Assembly (NCBI RefSeq): GCF_038051925.1
Contig: NZ_CP150634.1
Span: forward strand, 3,294,300-3,358,299
Origin: Methylotuvimicrobium sp. KM2
GTDB taxonomy: Bacteria; Pseudomonadota; Gammaproteobacteria; Methylococcales; Methylomonadaceae
DNA: 64,000 nt
Direction of reading: 5' to 3'
In this document: positions 18,612-28,785 of the stretch, piece by piece
Layout: each line of letters opens with the position of its first letter
Position numbering within the stretch: position 1 is the first letter of the stretch
The notes under the pieces: model-generated
The model's database searches: none
What the model was told of the DNA's origin: nothing
What the model saw: the letters and a program-made list of their open reading frames with translations, nothing else
Translations under genes and position numbers: made by a program

Positions 18612-20786
18612 TCAGCACCCCGGCAAACTGTCGAGCGGCAAGCCGATATGAAATCCTTGTCCGAAATTAATCCCCATGTTTTTCAATAAATCAAAGATTT
18701 CCTCGGACTCGACAAACTCGCCGATTGTCATAATATCGAGCTCCTGACACAAATTCGACAAATTGCGCACCAGCGCCCGGTCGATCTTGGAATTGACGAT
18801 ATTGCGCACGAAAGCGCCGTCGATCTTGACATATTCGAAGCGTAATTCGCGCAAATAATGAAACGAATTATAACCGCTCCCGAAATCGTCCAAAGCAAAT
18901 GCAAATCCCTTTTTGCGTAAATTGGTTAGAAACTTCCCCATATGCGTAATATCGCCGATTGCGTCGCGCTCAAGAATTTCGAACACGATACTGCTCGGCG
19001 GCACCTCCAATTGCGCACATAACTCCTCCGCATAGCCTAAAATACCGCGGCCTTGAATTTCCTGAGCCGATAAGTTGATAAACAAGCGTTTCGGCTGGCC
19101 CTGCGCCTGCATGATGGCTTTATTGACCTCGACAACCTTACGCACCATTATCCGGTCCAACTCACGGCCCAAACCGTATTTTTCGATCGTTTCAATGAAT
19201 TGACCGGCGGCTGTAATTCTGCCATCGGTCTCAATTAAACGAGCAACCGACTCATACGCAAAGACTTCACCCGTTTTGCAATCGACAATCGGCTGAAAAT
19301 AAGGCTGGATGCGTTCTTCTCGTAGCGCCAATCGCAAGTCTTCGACAAACGAACGGCTATCGCGCATGATTTGCGTCAAATGCGCGGCCGCATCGAATTC
19401 GCAAACTTCGTTCTTACCCAAGCCCTTGGCTTTATACAACGCCACATCGACGCCCGACATCAAATCCTCGACAGTCTGCATGTCACGAGGATAACTAATG
19501 ATACCGACCGATGTCGTAATATGAAAATCCTTTCCGGTCGGCGTTTTGAACGCAATACTTTGCAAATTGGCCCGGATCGACTCGGCCGCGACCTTAGCGC
19601 CTTCCGGCGATGTTTCCGGCAAAATGATTGCGAATTCATCGCCGCCCATACGCGTTGCAATATCGCCCTTACGCATATGAGAGGTAATCGATTCGGCGAT
19701 TATTTTCAACACCCCATCGCCTAATGGATGCCCGTACGAGTCGTTGATATCCTTAAAATCGTCAAGATCAAGCAACAACACCGAAAACTGATGCTTATGC
19801 CTTTCCGATCGCCCGATCTCGTATTCCAGCATATCGTTGAAATAACGACGATTATGAATCCCGGTCAAAGGATCATGTATCGAATAATATTCCAATTCGG
19901 ACAGAGTTCGACTCAATACTTTACTAGACCCGACCACCATCACCATTACCGACAACAAAGAGCGAACGATTGCTTGCTCTTGGGTTGTCAAAGTATTGAC
20001 CGATGCATAGGCAATGCCTAAAAGCCCATCCAGACCGTAAGCCTGGTCAGGGACCGGCACGGTAATCATCTTGATATCGCAGACATCGATTAAATTAACC
20101 TCGCAAGGAATCTCATACTCTTCGATATCGAGCAGCGCATTCTCCGGCAGCCCGAGTTGACTTAGCATGTCCTTGGCAAGGCGGCCGCGAACTTCTTGTT
20201 TTGCCGCATCGGAGTAGTTCCCCATGTAATAAAAATACAAGGACAAGCCATGCTCTTCGGCAAACGCGATAAAGAAAAAATTAAACGGAAAAATTTCATG
20301 AAAACCGATCAGGATCTCCTGAACAAACTCCTTCCATTGAGATACCTTCTCATGCGAAAAGATAATATTTTCCAGCACTTGGCTCTGTCGTTCGAGCAGG
20401 CCCTTTTCAACCAACACCGAAGCCAAATAAGAAGTGGTATCACCCAATTCGTCGACTACCGATTTCAAATATTTTCCGTTTTTATACCATTGCCGCTGCC
20501 TTTCATCGACCAGTTTTTCGAAAGCCATGTCAAGGCTTTGACAATCCGTGATCGCTTTACGGAACATCGCGACAGTCACCGGATCGTCGATACGCGCCAG
20601 GACTTGTTCAAAATTTTCTAAAATCTCGCCATGGACACGACGCACCAAAGCACTGATTGAAGATGCGAAACTTCGAGTTCGCGTTTGACTTTCAAGAAGC
20701 GAAAAAAGCTGGTTCATCAAGCGTACACGCAAATCCTCGATATGATCGGGATAAGCAGACGCTCCTTTACCAGAATCATGACGCAT
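18612..20786 (-). CDS. GGDEF-EAL protein with N-terminal sensor region
   Basis: A 724-residue cytoplasmic protein. The first 290 residues are helical and then GAF-like (FPFNFFFIAFAEEHGLSLYFYYM), probably a sensor. The GGDEF domain (about 300-460) has an intact RMGGDEFAIILP and the DLDDFKDIND strand. The EAL domain (about 475-720) has AYESVARL in place of the usual EAL, but keeps INLSAQEI, ALDDFGSGYNSFHYL, VKIDGAF and GEFVESEE, so phosphodiesterase activity is possible but not certain. The gene begins inside the 3' end of a diiron-type metallo-beta-lactamase-fold gene (11-base overlap), a sign of coupled translation and perhaps of a sensor-output pair for oxygen or redox state. Confidence 0.85.
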   Translation of the reverse strand: MRHDSGKGASAYPDHIEDLRVRLMNQLFSLLESQTRTRSFASSISALVRRVHGEILENFEQVLARIDDPVTVAMFRKAITDCQSLDMAFEKLVDERQRQWYKNGKYLKSVVDELGDTTSYLASVLVEKGLLERQSQVLENIIFSHEKVSQWKEFVQEILIGFHEIFPFNFFFIAFAEEHGLSLYFYYMGNYSDAAKQEVRGRLAKDMLSQLGLPENALLDIEEYEIPCEVNLIDVCDIKMITVPVPDQAYGLDGLLGIAYASVNTLTTQEQAIVRSLLSVMVMVVGSSKVLSRTLSELEYYSIHDPLTGIHNRRYFNDMLEYEIGRSERHKHQFSVLLLDLDDFKDINDSYGHPLGDGVLKIIAESITSHMRKGDIATRMGGDEFAIILPETSPEGAKVAAESIRANLQSIAFKTPTGKDFHITTSVGIISYPRDMQTVEDLMSGVDVALYKAKGLGKNEVCEFDAAAHLTQIMRDSRSFVEDLRLALREERIQPYFQPIVDCKTGEVFAYESVARLIETDGRITAAGQFIETIEKYGLGRELDRIMVRKVVEVNKAIMQAQGQPKRLFINLSAQEIQGRGILGYAEELCAQLEVPPSSIVFEILERDAIGDITHMGKFLTNLRKKGFAFALDDFGSGYNSFHYLRELRFEYVKIDGAFVRNIVNSKIDRALVRNLSNLCQELDIMTIGEFVESEEIFDLLKNMGINFGQGFHIGLPLDSLPGC

Positions 20787-21558
20787 TTCGGCTCTCCATC
20801 TCGAAATGCCCGCTTCTGGTCATTAAATCGACACCGCATTGAAGCGTTTTAAACCAATTCAAAAAATCTGCTACGGCCCGCCCTCGATAAACCGGCCCAT
20901 GCTGAGGAGCCAGCATCTCGATATCCAAAGCCGATACGGCATCGACCCAAAGACGCGCGGCTTTGTTGGAAACCATATAGCGGCGGTGGAATCCTTCTAT
21001 GTAAGGTAAGTGCGCGGCAAAATCGTCGACGAATTCATATTCGACATCGACAGGCAACATCGCCGCACCAATATCGCCGGTGAACAACACTTTGGCTATA
21101 GGGTCGTATACATTAATCTGACCCTCTGAATGCAAGAAATGCGCGGGAACCAATTGCAATACAAAATCTTCAGCAAAGCGGCACTGCTTTCCCGCATCCG
21201 GAACCCCAACAAATTGAGCCATGCTGGCAATACCATAGTGCGGCAAAAAGCGGAGCCAGATGCTGGACACATATACGGGAGCATCGGTTAGCTCCAACCA
21301 AGTAGACAAGCCGCCGACGATATCGGGGTCTTGATGCGACAAAATAATCGCTTTGATTTGTTCGGTCTTAATGTAGCGCAACAATTCCGTGAGCACACTC
21401 GGCATCACTCCGAACCCGCCCGGATCAAGCAAAACGCCATTATCGCCATGCACGACGAGATATTGATTGGAACGAATCCCCTCCTCCTCGCCGGGTTCGC
21501 TTTCATTCAATAGTACGAATTTATGTACACTCGAATCGAACAATTTAATATTACGCAT
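20776..21558 (-). CDS. Metallo-beta-lactamase-fold protein of the diiron oxygen-binding (ODP) type
   Basis: A 260-residue single-domain protein. Metal-site motifs are SHQDPDIVGGL (near residue 86, in place of the HxHxDH of hydrolases), PAHFLHSEGQ (near 146), FTGDIGAAM (near 165) and PQHGPVYRG (near 225). The DP in place of the second histidine is typical of diiron flavodiiron-like proteins such as the oxygen-binding ODP of spirochaetes; no flavodoxin domain is attached. It is likely a redox or oxygen sensor rather than a hydrolase. The downstream GGDEF-EAL gene overlaps its end by 11 bases. Upstream the reverse strand has GGAG ten bases before the ATG. Confidence 0.78.
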   Translation of the reverse strand: MRNIKLFDSSVHKFVLLNESEPGEEEGIRSNQYLVVHGDNGVLLDPGGFGVMPSVLTELLRYIKTEQIKAIILSHQDPDIVGGLSTWLELTDAPVYVSSIWLRFLPHYGIASMAQFVGVPDAGKQCRFAEDFVLQLVPAHFLHSEGQINVYDPIAKVLFTGDIGAAMLPVDVEYEFVDDFAAHLPYIEGFHRRYMVSNKAARLWVDAVSALDIEMLAPQHGPVYRGRAVADFLNWFKTLQCGVDLMTRSGHFEMESRNAS

Positions 21559-22329
21559 AAATTTTTTCTCCTATTTTATAGTTTACTAATTTCCATTATC
21601 ACAATCAGCATGCAGAAACTTTGCATTACATATCAAAGCTATAAAGAATCCATGCAAAAACCCGCACACCAACTTTGCCGGCATCAAAACTCTACCCAAT
21701 AACCTTATGGATAACAAGGATAAAAACCGCAGCATCAAACGCCTCATTCAAACCGAAACTTTCTTAAAAAAAACCAACCCGCAACCTTAATGCACCCTTG
21801 ACTACGAATGCAATGCGTTCAATAACATTCTGCTTACCGGTTCACTAATTTACACTTCTATTTCTACTTCGAGCGATCGGATTGGCTCGCACGGAAATTG
21901 AACGCACCAATATGGACAAAATTTAAATTGGCGCGCATCACTTTGGACAACCAAGTCCCATATCGATCCCTGCTCTGTGTCACGGCCATTAAGTTAAATT
22001 GTCATGCGACTAAAGATCGGAACCTTCCTTGTTCCTACCGCTTCAGCGTGGACATACATACCGATCTTACTACGGCAGCTAAGGTATGGGGCTCCACGGA
22101 GAACCGTGGAAACCAAAAATAGTCGGGAAGTTATTTGTTGCGAAGCCTTAAATCGAGACCAAAACTTCATGTGTAAAAAGTGTATTATTGATCATGTCCA
22201 ATCTTTGATTCTCTAGGACTTTGTTTATCATTCAGTTCTGAAATATACCAGGAAAGCAGCTCTTCTATTAATCAACTGGCACTTTTTATGCTTATTTTTT
22301 CCTAGCCCCCTTTAAGAAACCGAATTTTT
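21559..22329. other. Intergenic, nothing recognised
   Basis: A 771-base gap between diverging genes. It must hold the promoters for the leftward oxygen-sensor pair and the rightward ATP-grasp pair. I see no convincing gene, tRNA or repeat; small frames here lack start signals and family resemblance. Confidence 0.5.
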
Positions 22330-23781
22330 ATGTCTAGCATTTGGGAAAACTACAACACCGAAAACGCATACGACGAACTGATGCATTCGGAGTTTCAACC
22401 TCGAGCGGTCAGCTACAATCTATGCCAGTATTTGAATACGCTCAATAAGGAAGATATCGACAAACGTAAAACCGCCGCCGAACTGGCAATCATGGAAATG
22501 GGAATCACCTTTACCGTCTATAGCGACGAAGGCAATATCGATAGGGCTTGGCCTTTCGATATCATTCCTAGGATCATCGATGCGAAAGAATGGCACATCA
22601 TCGAACGAGGTCTAAAACAGCGCTTAACTGCGCTCAACTGCTTCATCAGCGATGTCTATGATAAACAATCCTTTATCAAGGAAGGCTTGATTCCCGGCGA
22701 CATCATCAACAGCTCGAAAAACTTTCGTAAGGAATGCATCGGAATGAAGCCTCGACATAACGTTTGGGCTAACATTTGCGGCACCGATTTGGTGCGCGAC
22801 CGAGACGGCATGATGTATGTTTTGGAAGACAACCTCAGAGTGCCCTCGGGTGTTTCCTACATGCTGGAAAACCGCGTGATTACTAAGCGCGTTTTTCCGG
22901 AATTATTGCAAGACATTAATATTCTGCCGATCGACGACTATCCGACACAACTACTTGAAATGTTATCGTCGATTGCACCGAATCAAAACGGGCGTCCTCA
23001 AATCGCGGTATTAACACCCGGCATCTATAATTCGGCTTATTTCGAACACGCCTATTTGGCCCAACAAATGGGCGCACAATTGGTCGAAGGCTGCGACCTG
23101 ATGGTCGACGATGACGATTGCGTTTACATGCGCACGATCGAAGGGCCGGAAAAAGTCGATGTGATTTACCGACGCATCGACGACGATTTTCTTGATCCGG
23201 AAGTGTTCCGCAAAGACTCGGTATTGGGCGCACCTGGCCTGATGCGCGCATGGCAAGCCGGTAATGTGGCACTTGCCAATGCACCGGGAGCCGGCGTTGC
23301 CGACGACAAGGTCGTCTATGCCTATGTACCGGAAATGATACGCTATTATCTGAATGAAGAACCGATTTTGCCTAATGTCGAAACCTATCTCTGCAGTCAC
23401 AACGAACATCTCGATTATGTACTCGCGCACCTGGCCGAACTCGTCGTCAAACCTGCTAACGAATCCGGCGGTTACGGCATGCTGGTCGGACCTCATTCAA
23501 CCGCAAAGGAAGTCGAGGCCTTTAAAAAAGTCGTTCTCAAAAACCCTCGCAATTATATAGCCCAACCCACGCTGGCTATTTCGACTTCGCCTACTTTATG
23601 TAAGGATATTTTAGAGCCTCGCCATATCGATCTGCGCCCGTTCATACTGCAAGGCGAAAAAACCTTTGTCACCGCAGGAGGACTCACTCGCGTCGCGCTC
23701 AAAAAAGGCTCGCTGGTCGTCAACTCCTCTCAAGGCGGCGGCAGTAAGGATACATGGATTATCAACCGGGAGAACGACTAA
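22330..23781 (+). CDS. Circularly permuted type 2 ATP-grasp protein (DUF404/DUF407)
   Basis: A 483-residue protein of the circularly permuted ATP-grasp family. Recognisable pieces include LNCFISDVYDKQSFIKEGLIP, the GTDLVRDRDGMMYVLEDNLRVPSG strand, ESGGYGMLVGP and the late HIDLRPFILQG motif. The family probably makes a peptide-like product by ATP-dependent amide ligation; the substrate is unknown. Its stop overlaps the start of the alpha-E gene (TAATG), the usual partner. In many bacteria a transglutaminase-like gene is third in this cluster; none is present here. Confidence 0.88.
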   Translation: MSSIWENYNTENAYDELMHSEFQPRAVSYNLCQYLNTLNKEDIDKRKTAAELAIMEMGITFTVYSDEGNIDRAWPFDIIPRIIDAKEWHIIERGLKQRLTALNCFISDVYDKQSFIKEGLIPGDIINSSKNFRKECIGMKPRHNVWANICGTDLVRDRDGMMYVLEDNLRVPSGVSYMLENRVITKRVFPELLQDINILPIDDYPTQLLEMLSSIAPNQNGRPQIAVLTPGIYNSAYFEHAYLAQQMGAQLVEGCDLMVDDDDCVYMRTIEGPEKVDVIYRRIDDDFLDPEVFRKDSVLGAPGLMRAWQAGNVALANAPGAGVADDKVVYAYVPEMIRYYLNEEPILPNVETYLCSHNEHLDYVLAHLAELVVKPANESGGYGMLVGPHSTAKEVEAFKKVVLKNPRNYIAQPTLAISTSPTLCKDILEPRHIDLRPFILQGEKTFVTAGGLTRVALKKGSLVVNSSQGGGSKDTWIINREND

Positions 23782-24752
23782 TGCTGTCACGCTCCGCCGA
23801 ACGCCTCTATTGGCTCGCCCGTTATCTGGAACGCACCGAAAATCTTGCTCGTCTGGTTAGCGTACACATGAATTTATTAATGGACCTACCCAAAGGGGTC
23901 GAGATGGGCTGGCAACAATTGATCCATATCAACGGTTGTCAGGAGGCCTTTCATGAACATTACAAACTGGCTCAAGAGCGCAATGTTACACGCTTCCTAT
24001 TAACGGATCCCGGCCATCGAAATTCCCTTTTTTCATGCCTGAGCCTTGCCCGCGAAAATATTCGCACGACGCGCGAACTATTGCCCGACGAAGCTTGGGA
24101 ACAAGTCAACGAGCTTTACCTATATACTAAAAAACATCTGGATTCGGTGTCGAGCCGGCGCATGAGGGTTTTATTTTTGAATGAAATCCTCGAAGGTTGC
24201 CAGCGCTTTACCGGTCTACTTTCCGGCTATATGAGCCACGACCATCCTTACCATTTCATTTTGCTCGGTCGAAACATCGAACGAGCCGACATGACTAGCC
24301 GGATATTGGACTTGAGTTCGTTATTACTGTCGGAATCGCGCAGCGATGAAATGCGTCAATATGAAAGCCTGCTGTGGATGAATGTGTTGCAGTCCTTGAA
24401 TGCGCTATTGATGTATCGACGCCATGTGCGCAGCCGAATCAAAGGCGACGACGTGTTAAATTACCTGATATTGGATAGTGCGCTGCCCCGCTCGATTAAT
24501 TGCTGCCTTTACGAAATGGCCGATGCCATCGGTAAGTTGCCTAATCACGATAAACTGCCCGAAGATGTCGCCGACCTGAAAGACTTTGTGCTATCGATCG
24601 ACACGCGGCAAACCACCCAATTGCAATTACGCAATATCCTCGATCAATTACAAACGAAACTAGCCTTTTTACACGAACGTATCGCGAATAATTGGTTTTT
24701 AGCCCATTCGTTAGACGATCCCATCATTCAACAAGAACAAAAAGCCAATTGA
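23781..24752 (+). CDS. Alpha-E domain protein (DUF403)
   Basis: A 323-residue, entirely helical protein. The start ATG at 23781 shares a base with the stop of the ATP-grasp gene, giving MLSRSAERLYWLARYLERTENLAR, the hallmark N-terminus of the alpha-E family; a longer frame from upstream is not needed. Further family motifs are HFILLGRNIERADMTSRILD and LPRSINCCLYEM. It always travels with circularly permuted ATP-grasp proteins and is thought to work with them in peptide synthesis, though no reaction is proven. Confidence 0.9.
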   Translation: MLSRSAERLYWLARYLERTENLARLVSVHMNLLMDLPKGVEMGWQQLIHINGCQEAFHEHYKLAQERNVTRFLLTDPGHRNSLFSCLSLARENIRTTRELLPDEAWEQVNELYLYTKKHLDSVSSRRMRVLFLNEILEGCQRFTGLLSGYMSHDHPYHFILLGRNIERADMTSRILDLSSLLLSESRSDEMRQYESLLWMNVLQSLNALLMYRRHVRSRIKGDDVLNYLILDSALPRSINCCLYEMADAIGKLPNHDKLPEDVADLKDFVLSIDTRQTTQLQLRNILDQLQTKLAFLHERIANNWFLAHSLDDPIIQQEQKAN

Positions 24753-24810
24753 GCCGGAAACCTTATGATTAGCGCTCATGAATCCAGTGTATCACCACGA
24801 AAAATGAAAG

Positions 24811-24888
24811 TGTGCGACGTGGCGAGGGTGCGGTCAGGCGCCCGATAGGACACGTCCCGGAGCCGAATTTCGATCTACGATGAATATA
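24811..24888. repeat. Dispersed repeat fragment
   Basis: The stretch GGCGAGGGTGCGGTCAGGCG and the following CCGAATTTCGATCTACGATG match the 29695-type and TATACC-type repeat ends, joined together in the 237-base gap before the PatZ gene. Confidence 0.6.
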
Positions 24889-24989
24889 ACTTTTTACGCT
24901 TCATGATCTTCATGGTGAAATGCTTTTTCTAGGCGACATATGCATTTTCATGACGAGCTTGCCGGTTCTTTCACTCCTCACTGTTAATA

Positions 24990-27674
24990 TCACATCCTTA
25001 AATCCTTGACGACCCTAACGACTTCACTATCGCCGTGTATCGGCTCGATCGTAAAGCCGAGTTTTTTAACCAACGACAACATCGGCTTGTTAATTGCCAG
25101 CACCTCGCCTTCAAAAAAGGATATCCCTTTATACTTTGCGGCCTGCATCAGCGTTTTCATGATCCTCGAACCTATCCCCATGCCATGACACTCATCGGAG
25201 ACCACGACAGCAAACTCGACCGAATGCCCGTCCGGATTGGCCATGTAACGGCCGACGCCTAACTCATTAGGCTTTCCGTCTTGCTCTTCGGTCACGGCTA
25301 TAAACGCCATTTCACGGTCATAATCGATTTGCGTAAAACGCACCACCATATCCGGCGTCAACTCCTGCAAGGCCTGCATGAACCGGAAATATTTCGAGCG
25401 CTCCGATAACTTATGCACGAAATCCTTTTCCATTTCGGCATCCTCGGGACGAATCGGGCGAATACAAATATTCATGCCGTTCGGCAATTGATAATGCTGA
25501 ATCATCTCGTGCGGATAGGGATGAATCGTCATATGACTATAGGGACTCAGCTGATGCGAAACACAGGCCTTGATCCGCGCATCGACCGCCATCACCCCTC
25601 TGTCGTCGACAATCAATGGATTGATATCGAGCTCCACTATTTCCGGTAATTCACTAACCATGCTCGACACGTTCAACAAGGTATTGACCAAGGCTTTCTT
25701 GTTAATCGGCGGCAATTGCCGGAACGCTTGAAGATATTTAGCCGCCTTGGTCTTGGCAATCATTTTCTCGACCATATATTCGTTCAACGGCGGCAAGCCC
25801 ACGGCTTTATCGTGTAGAATCTCAACCATCGTTCCGCCTAAACCGAAGCTGATCGCTGGCCCGAATACCGGATCGCGAATGACGCCGATCATAAGTTCGC
25901 GCCCATTGAAAGACTTATGCATCGGCTCTACCGTCATCATCACTTTGTCGATCTCGGGATATTTCTGCTTGATCAGACCCTCCATTTCCTGAAAATGATG
26001 CGAAATATCCTTTGCACTGGAGATATTCAGCCGAACGCCGCCAATATCGGATTTATGACTGAACTCAAACATATTGACTTTCAACACGACCGGAAAACCC
26101 ATCGTCTCGGCCGCGATCATCGCATCCTTTGGACTGTCGACTTTAATCGTCTGCGAAACCGGAATCCGGAAAGCGGCTAGGATCGCTTTGGATTCCTGAG
26201 TCGTCAGAACTTCGCGGCTCTCGGCTAATACCCGCTCGATAATCAAGCGGGCGCCGTCGATATCGGGCGTCGCCAACTCGTTTTCCGCACTGGGTATCTG
26301 CTTGAGAAGAATTTGGTTTTGTGTATATTGCGCCAGAAAAGAAAATGCATCGACAGCGACTTCGGGCGTACCGAAGTGAGCCACCGAACTATTATCAAAC
26401 AAGGCCCGCCCTTCTTCGACGCGCTTGCCGCCGGTCCAAGACGCCAATACCGGCTTCCGAGTTGTTTTAGCCGCTTCGATAACCAATTCCGCGACCTGTG
26501 TCGGATTGGTCATCGCCTGTGGCGTCAGGATACAGAGCACGCCGTCAACATTCTCGTCTTTCAGACAAATATCTAGGGCCTGTTTATAGCGTTCCGGCGT
26601 CGCATCGCCGAGAATATCGATCGGATTGGCATGAGACCAATGCACCGGCAACACCTTATTTAACGCATCGAGACTGGCCGCACCCAACTCAGCCATCGAC
26701 ACTCCCGTTTCCTCCGCACGATCGGTACTCATAACCCCGGGGCCTCCGGCGTTGGTAATAATCGCCAGACGATTCTGTTTGACGACATAATTATTGGCTA
26801 GCACCCGCGCCGCCGAAAAAAGCTGTGCGATGCTGTAAGCTCTCACCACGCCGGCCCGCTCGATCGCCGCATCGAATACATCATCGCCGCCGACTAACGC
26901 GCCGGTATGCGACATTGCCGCCTTACTGCCGCTTTCATGGCGCCCCGATTTAATCAAAATCACCGGTTTCAGGCGAGCCGCCGCCTTCAAGCCGCTCAAA
27001 AAACGCCGTGCATCGCGGATACCTTCTACATACATCAGGATACCGGTTGTCTTGCTATCGAGCGCCAAATAATCCAATACTTCGCCAAAATCGACATCGG
27101 CAGCCCCCCCCATCGAGACAACCGTTGAAAAACCGATATCCTGCGACTGCGCCCAATCCAAAATAGCAGTGCAAACCGCTCCCGACTGCGAGAGCAGAGC
27201 TAGACGACCGTCTTTGATCATCCCGCTGCCGAAGGTCGCATTCAAATGCCCGCTTGGACGAATAATGCCGAGACAATTAGGACCGACAATGCGTATACCA
27301 TAGCGATGGGCGATATCTAGCACTTCTTGTTGTAAACGCTTGCCTTCACTACCCAATTCGCCAAAACCGGCGGTAATGATCACCACCGAACTCACGCCTT
27401 TATCGCCGCACTGCCGAACGATATCAGGCACGGTCAGCGCCGGCGTAGCGATAACGGCAAGATCAATCTTGTCTGGCACCGTATCGATATTGGGGTAGGC
27501 TTTCAATCCTGAAATTTGCTTCCGTTTGTTATTGACTGGATACAGGCCACCCTTAAAACCGGCTTCCTGCATATTGACCAATATCCGATGACCGACACTT
27601 TCAATGCGTTCCGAGGCACCGATGACAGCAACGGTTTTAGGCGTAAAAAATCGACTGAGATAATGAGGACCCAT
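24990..27674 (-). CDS. patZ: PatZ-type protein acetyltransferase (acyl-CoA synthetase-like plus GNAT)
   Basis: An 894-residue protein with the full architecture of Pat/YfiQ enzymes. It has a CoA-binding domain (about 1-130, KTVAVIGASERIESVGH), a succinyl-CoA-ligase-like domain (RIVGPNCLGIIRPSG, LLSQSGAVCTAILDWAQSQDIGFS), a second CoA-ligase part, an ATP-grasp domain (about 490-700, GFPVVLKVNMFEFSHKSDIGGV) and a C-terminal GNAT domain (about 730-890, VVVSDECHGMGIGSRIMKTLM, the acetyl-CoA loop). It is expected to acetylate lysines of metabolic enzymes such as acetyl-CoA synthetase and to be allosterically controlled by acetyl-CoA. A free ADP-forming acetyl-CoA synthetase is less likely because of the GNAT domain. 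Confidence 0.9.
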   Translation of the reverse strand: MGPHYLSRFFTPKTVAVIGASERIESVGHRILVNMQEAGFKGGLYPVNNKRKQISGLKAYPNIDTVPDKIDLAVIATPALTVPDIVRQCGDKGVSSVVIITAGFGELGSEGKRLQQEVLDIAHRYGIRIVGPNCLGIIRPSGHLNATFGSGMIKDGRLALLSQSGAVCTAILDWAQSQDIGFSTVVSMGGAADVDFGEVLDYLALDSKTTGILMYVEGIRDARRFLSGLKAAARLKPVILIKSGRHESGSKAAMSHTGALVGGDDVFDAAIERAGVVRAYSIAQLFSAARVLANNYVVKQNRLAIITNAGGPGVMSTDRAEETGVSMAELGAASLDALNKVLPVHWSHANPIDILGDATPERYKQALDICLKDENVDGVLCILTPQAMTNPTQVAELVIEAAKTTRKPVLASWTGGKRVEEGRALFDNSSVAHFGTPEVAVDAFSFLAQYTQNQILLKQIPSAENELATPDIDGARLIIERVLAESREVLTTQESKAILAAFRIPVSQTIKVDSPKDAMIAAETMGFPVVLKVNMFEFSHKSDIGGVRLNISSAKDISHHFQEMEGLIKQKYPEIDKVMMTVEPMHKSFNGRELMIGVIRDPVFGPAISFGLGGTMVEILHDKAVGLPPLNEYMVEKMIAKTKAAKYLQAFRQLPPINKKALVNTLLNVSSMVSELPEIVELDINPLIVDDRGVMAVDARIKACVSHQLSPYSHMTIHPYPHEMIQHYQLPNGMNICIRPIRPEDAEMEKDFVHKLSERSKYFRFMQALQELTPDMVVRFTQIDYDREMAFIAVTEEQDGKPNELGVGRYMANPDGHSVEFAVVVSDECHGMGIGSRIMKTLMQAAKYKGISFFEGEVLAINKPMLSLVKKLGFTIEPIHGDSEVVRVVKDLRM

Positions 27675-27822
27675 GATTGCTCCGTAGTCGTATGGGGGAT
27701 TTGAATGTAGATTTTAAAACCGCAACAGCTTTCAACGTTATCTTGAAATTCAAAGTTTTATGAAGAATAAGGCAGATTGCCTATTCACTGCTAACAGCCA
27801 TTAAAACTCTAAAAGATTACCA

Positions 27823-28092
27823 TTATTGGTGATCAACATTAACCATTACTCGGTAACAATATTCCGTGGAATCCTTAGTGCATTGAATCTGGGATAAAAT
27901 ACCTTTTTCGATCAAACCCTCTAAAGATTGCTCGATAACCAATCGTTCGAAGCTACAAAAACAGCCATAAATAAAACGTTTCGGACAGTCGGGGCAATCT
28001 TGTTCATTTTCAAAAAGCGGTCGAATATGCTCATGCCAAGCATCGATAGCTTTTAACACTGAAAGCTCTGTATTGGATAAGTCTTCGTTCAT
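27823..28092 (-). CDS. Small cysteine-rich protein, unknown function
   Basis: An 89-residue acidic protein with a compact cysteine cluster, CPDCPKRFIYGCFC near residue 33, and two more cysteines later, which suggests zinc binding or an iron site. The rest is predicted helical (NTELSVLKAIDAWHEHIRPLF and FERLVIEQSLEGLIEKGIL), reminiscent of a winged-helix. On its strand GGAG lies 7 bases upstream of the ATG. I do not recognise the family. Confidence 0.65.
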   Translation of the reverse strand: MNEDLSNTELSVLKAIDAWHEHIRPLFENEQDCPDCPKRFIYGCFCSFERLVIEQSLEGLIEKGILSQIQCTKDSTEYCYRVMVNVDHQ

Positions 28093-28389
28093 TTTATTTC
28101 TCCGTCCACTATTGAAAATCGCTCTATCTTAATCAAGCAAGCGGCTTACACTGCTTGTGCGAAAGCCGGCGAATGATCAGTATCCCCTAGTTGCAAAAAC
28201 GCCTAACCATTGAATGTTGAATGAATGGCTTAAAATAGTATGCGACTTTTCATGTCGTGCAAAGATTAATTACGCCGGTTCGTTCAAAACAGCATCGTAA
28301 ATTGAAGGTACGGAGTGACTTTGCCGGTGATGAAAAAGCGGGGAATAATCATTCAGCTGCCCAATAGCTATCAACAACACGGGATCATT

Positions 28390-28549
28390 TATACCCATCG
28401 GAGATCAAAATTCGGCGCCGGGGTGCCCGTCAAAGGACGCCGTGAATACGTCCCTGTAGGCTCTATGCAAGCTCCATGCTGGCAAAGCCTTTGCCGAGCA
28501 CCCCGACGCCTCCTAAGTTACTGCCGAAATTTGAAGTGCGAAAGGTATA
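28390..28549. repeat. MITE-like repeat, TATACC family, copy A
   Basis: A 160-base element bounded by imperfect inverted ends: TATACCCATCGGAGATCAAA on the left and GTGCGAAAGGTATA on the right, continued inward by ATTCGGC and GCCGAAATTTG. It encodes nothing. Related copies are at 31818-32116 and 38387-38604. Confidence 0.75.
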
Positions 28550-28785
28550 ATTGACGACGATTCTAAAACACCGATATTGCTGTCAAAGTGTTTTCCGTAA
28601 AAAACCATTGCCATGATCAATCCTAAAGATCGCCTTTTCCGTGAAAGGTTGACGAAAGGAAGTATCGATACAATACTATTCATCCGAAAAATCAGTCTCT
28701 GAGTCATTTTTCGAATCTTAGTTTTAAAGCAGTGCGAAAAATCGATATGTATTTTGATTAACTAATTTTTTACGGTAAAGCAGAC

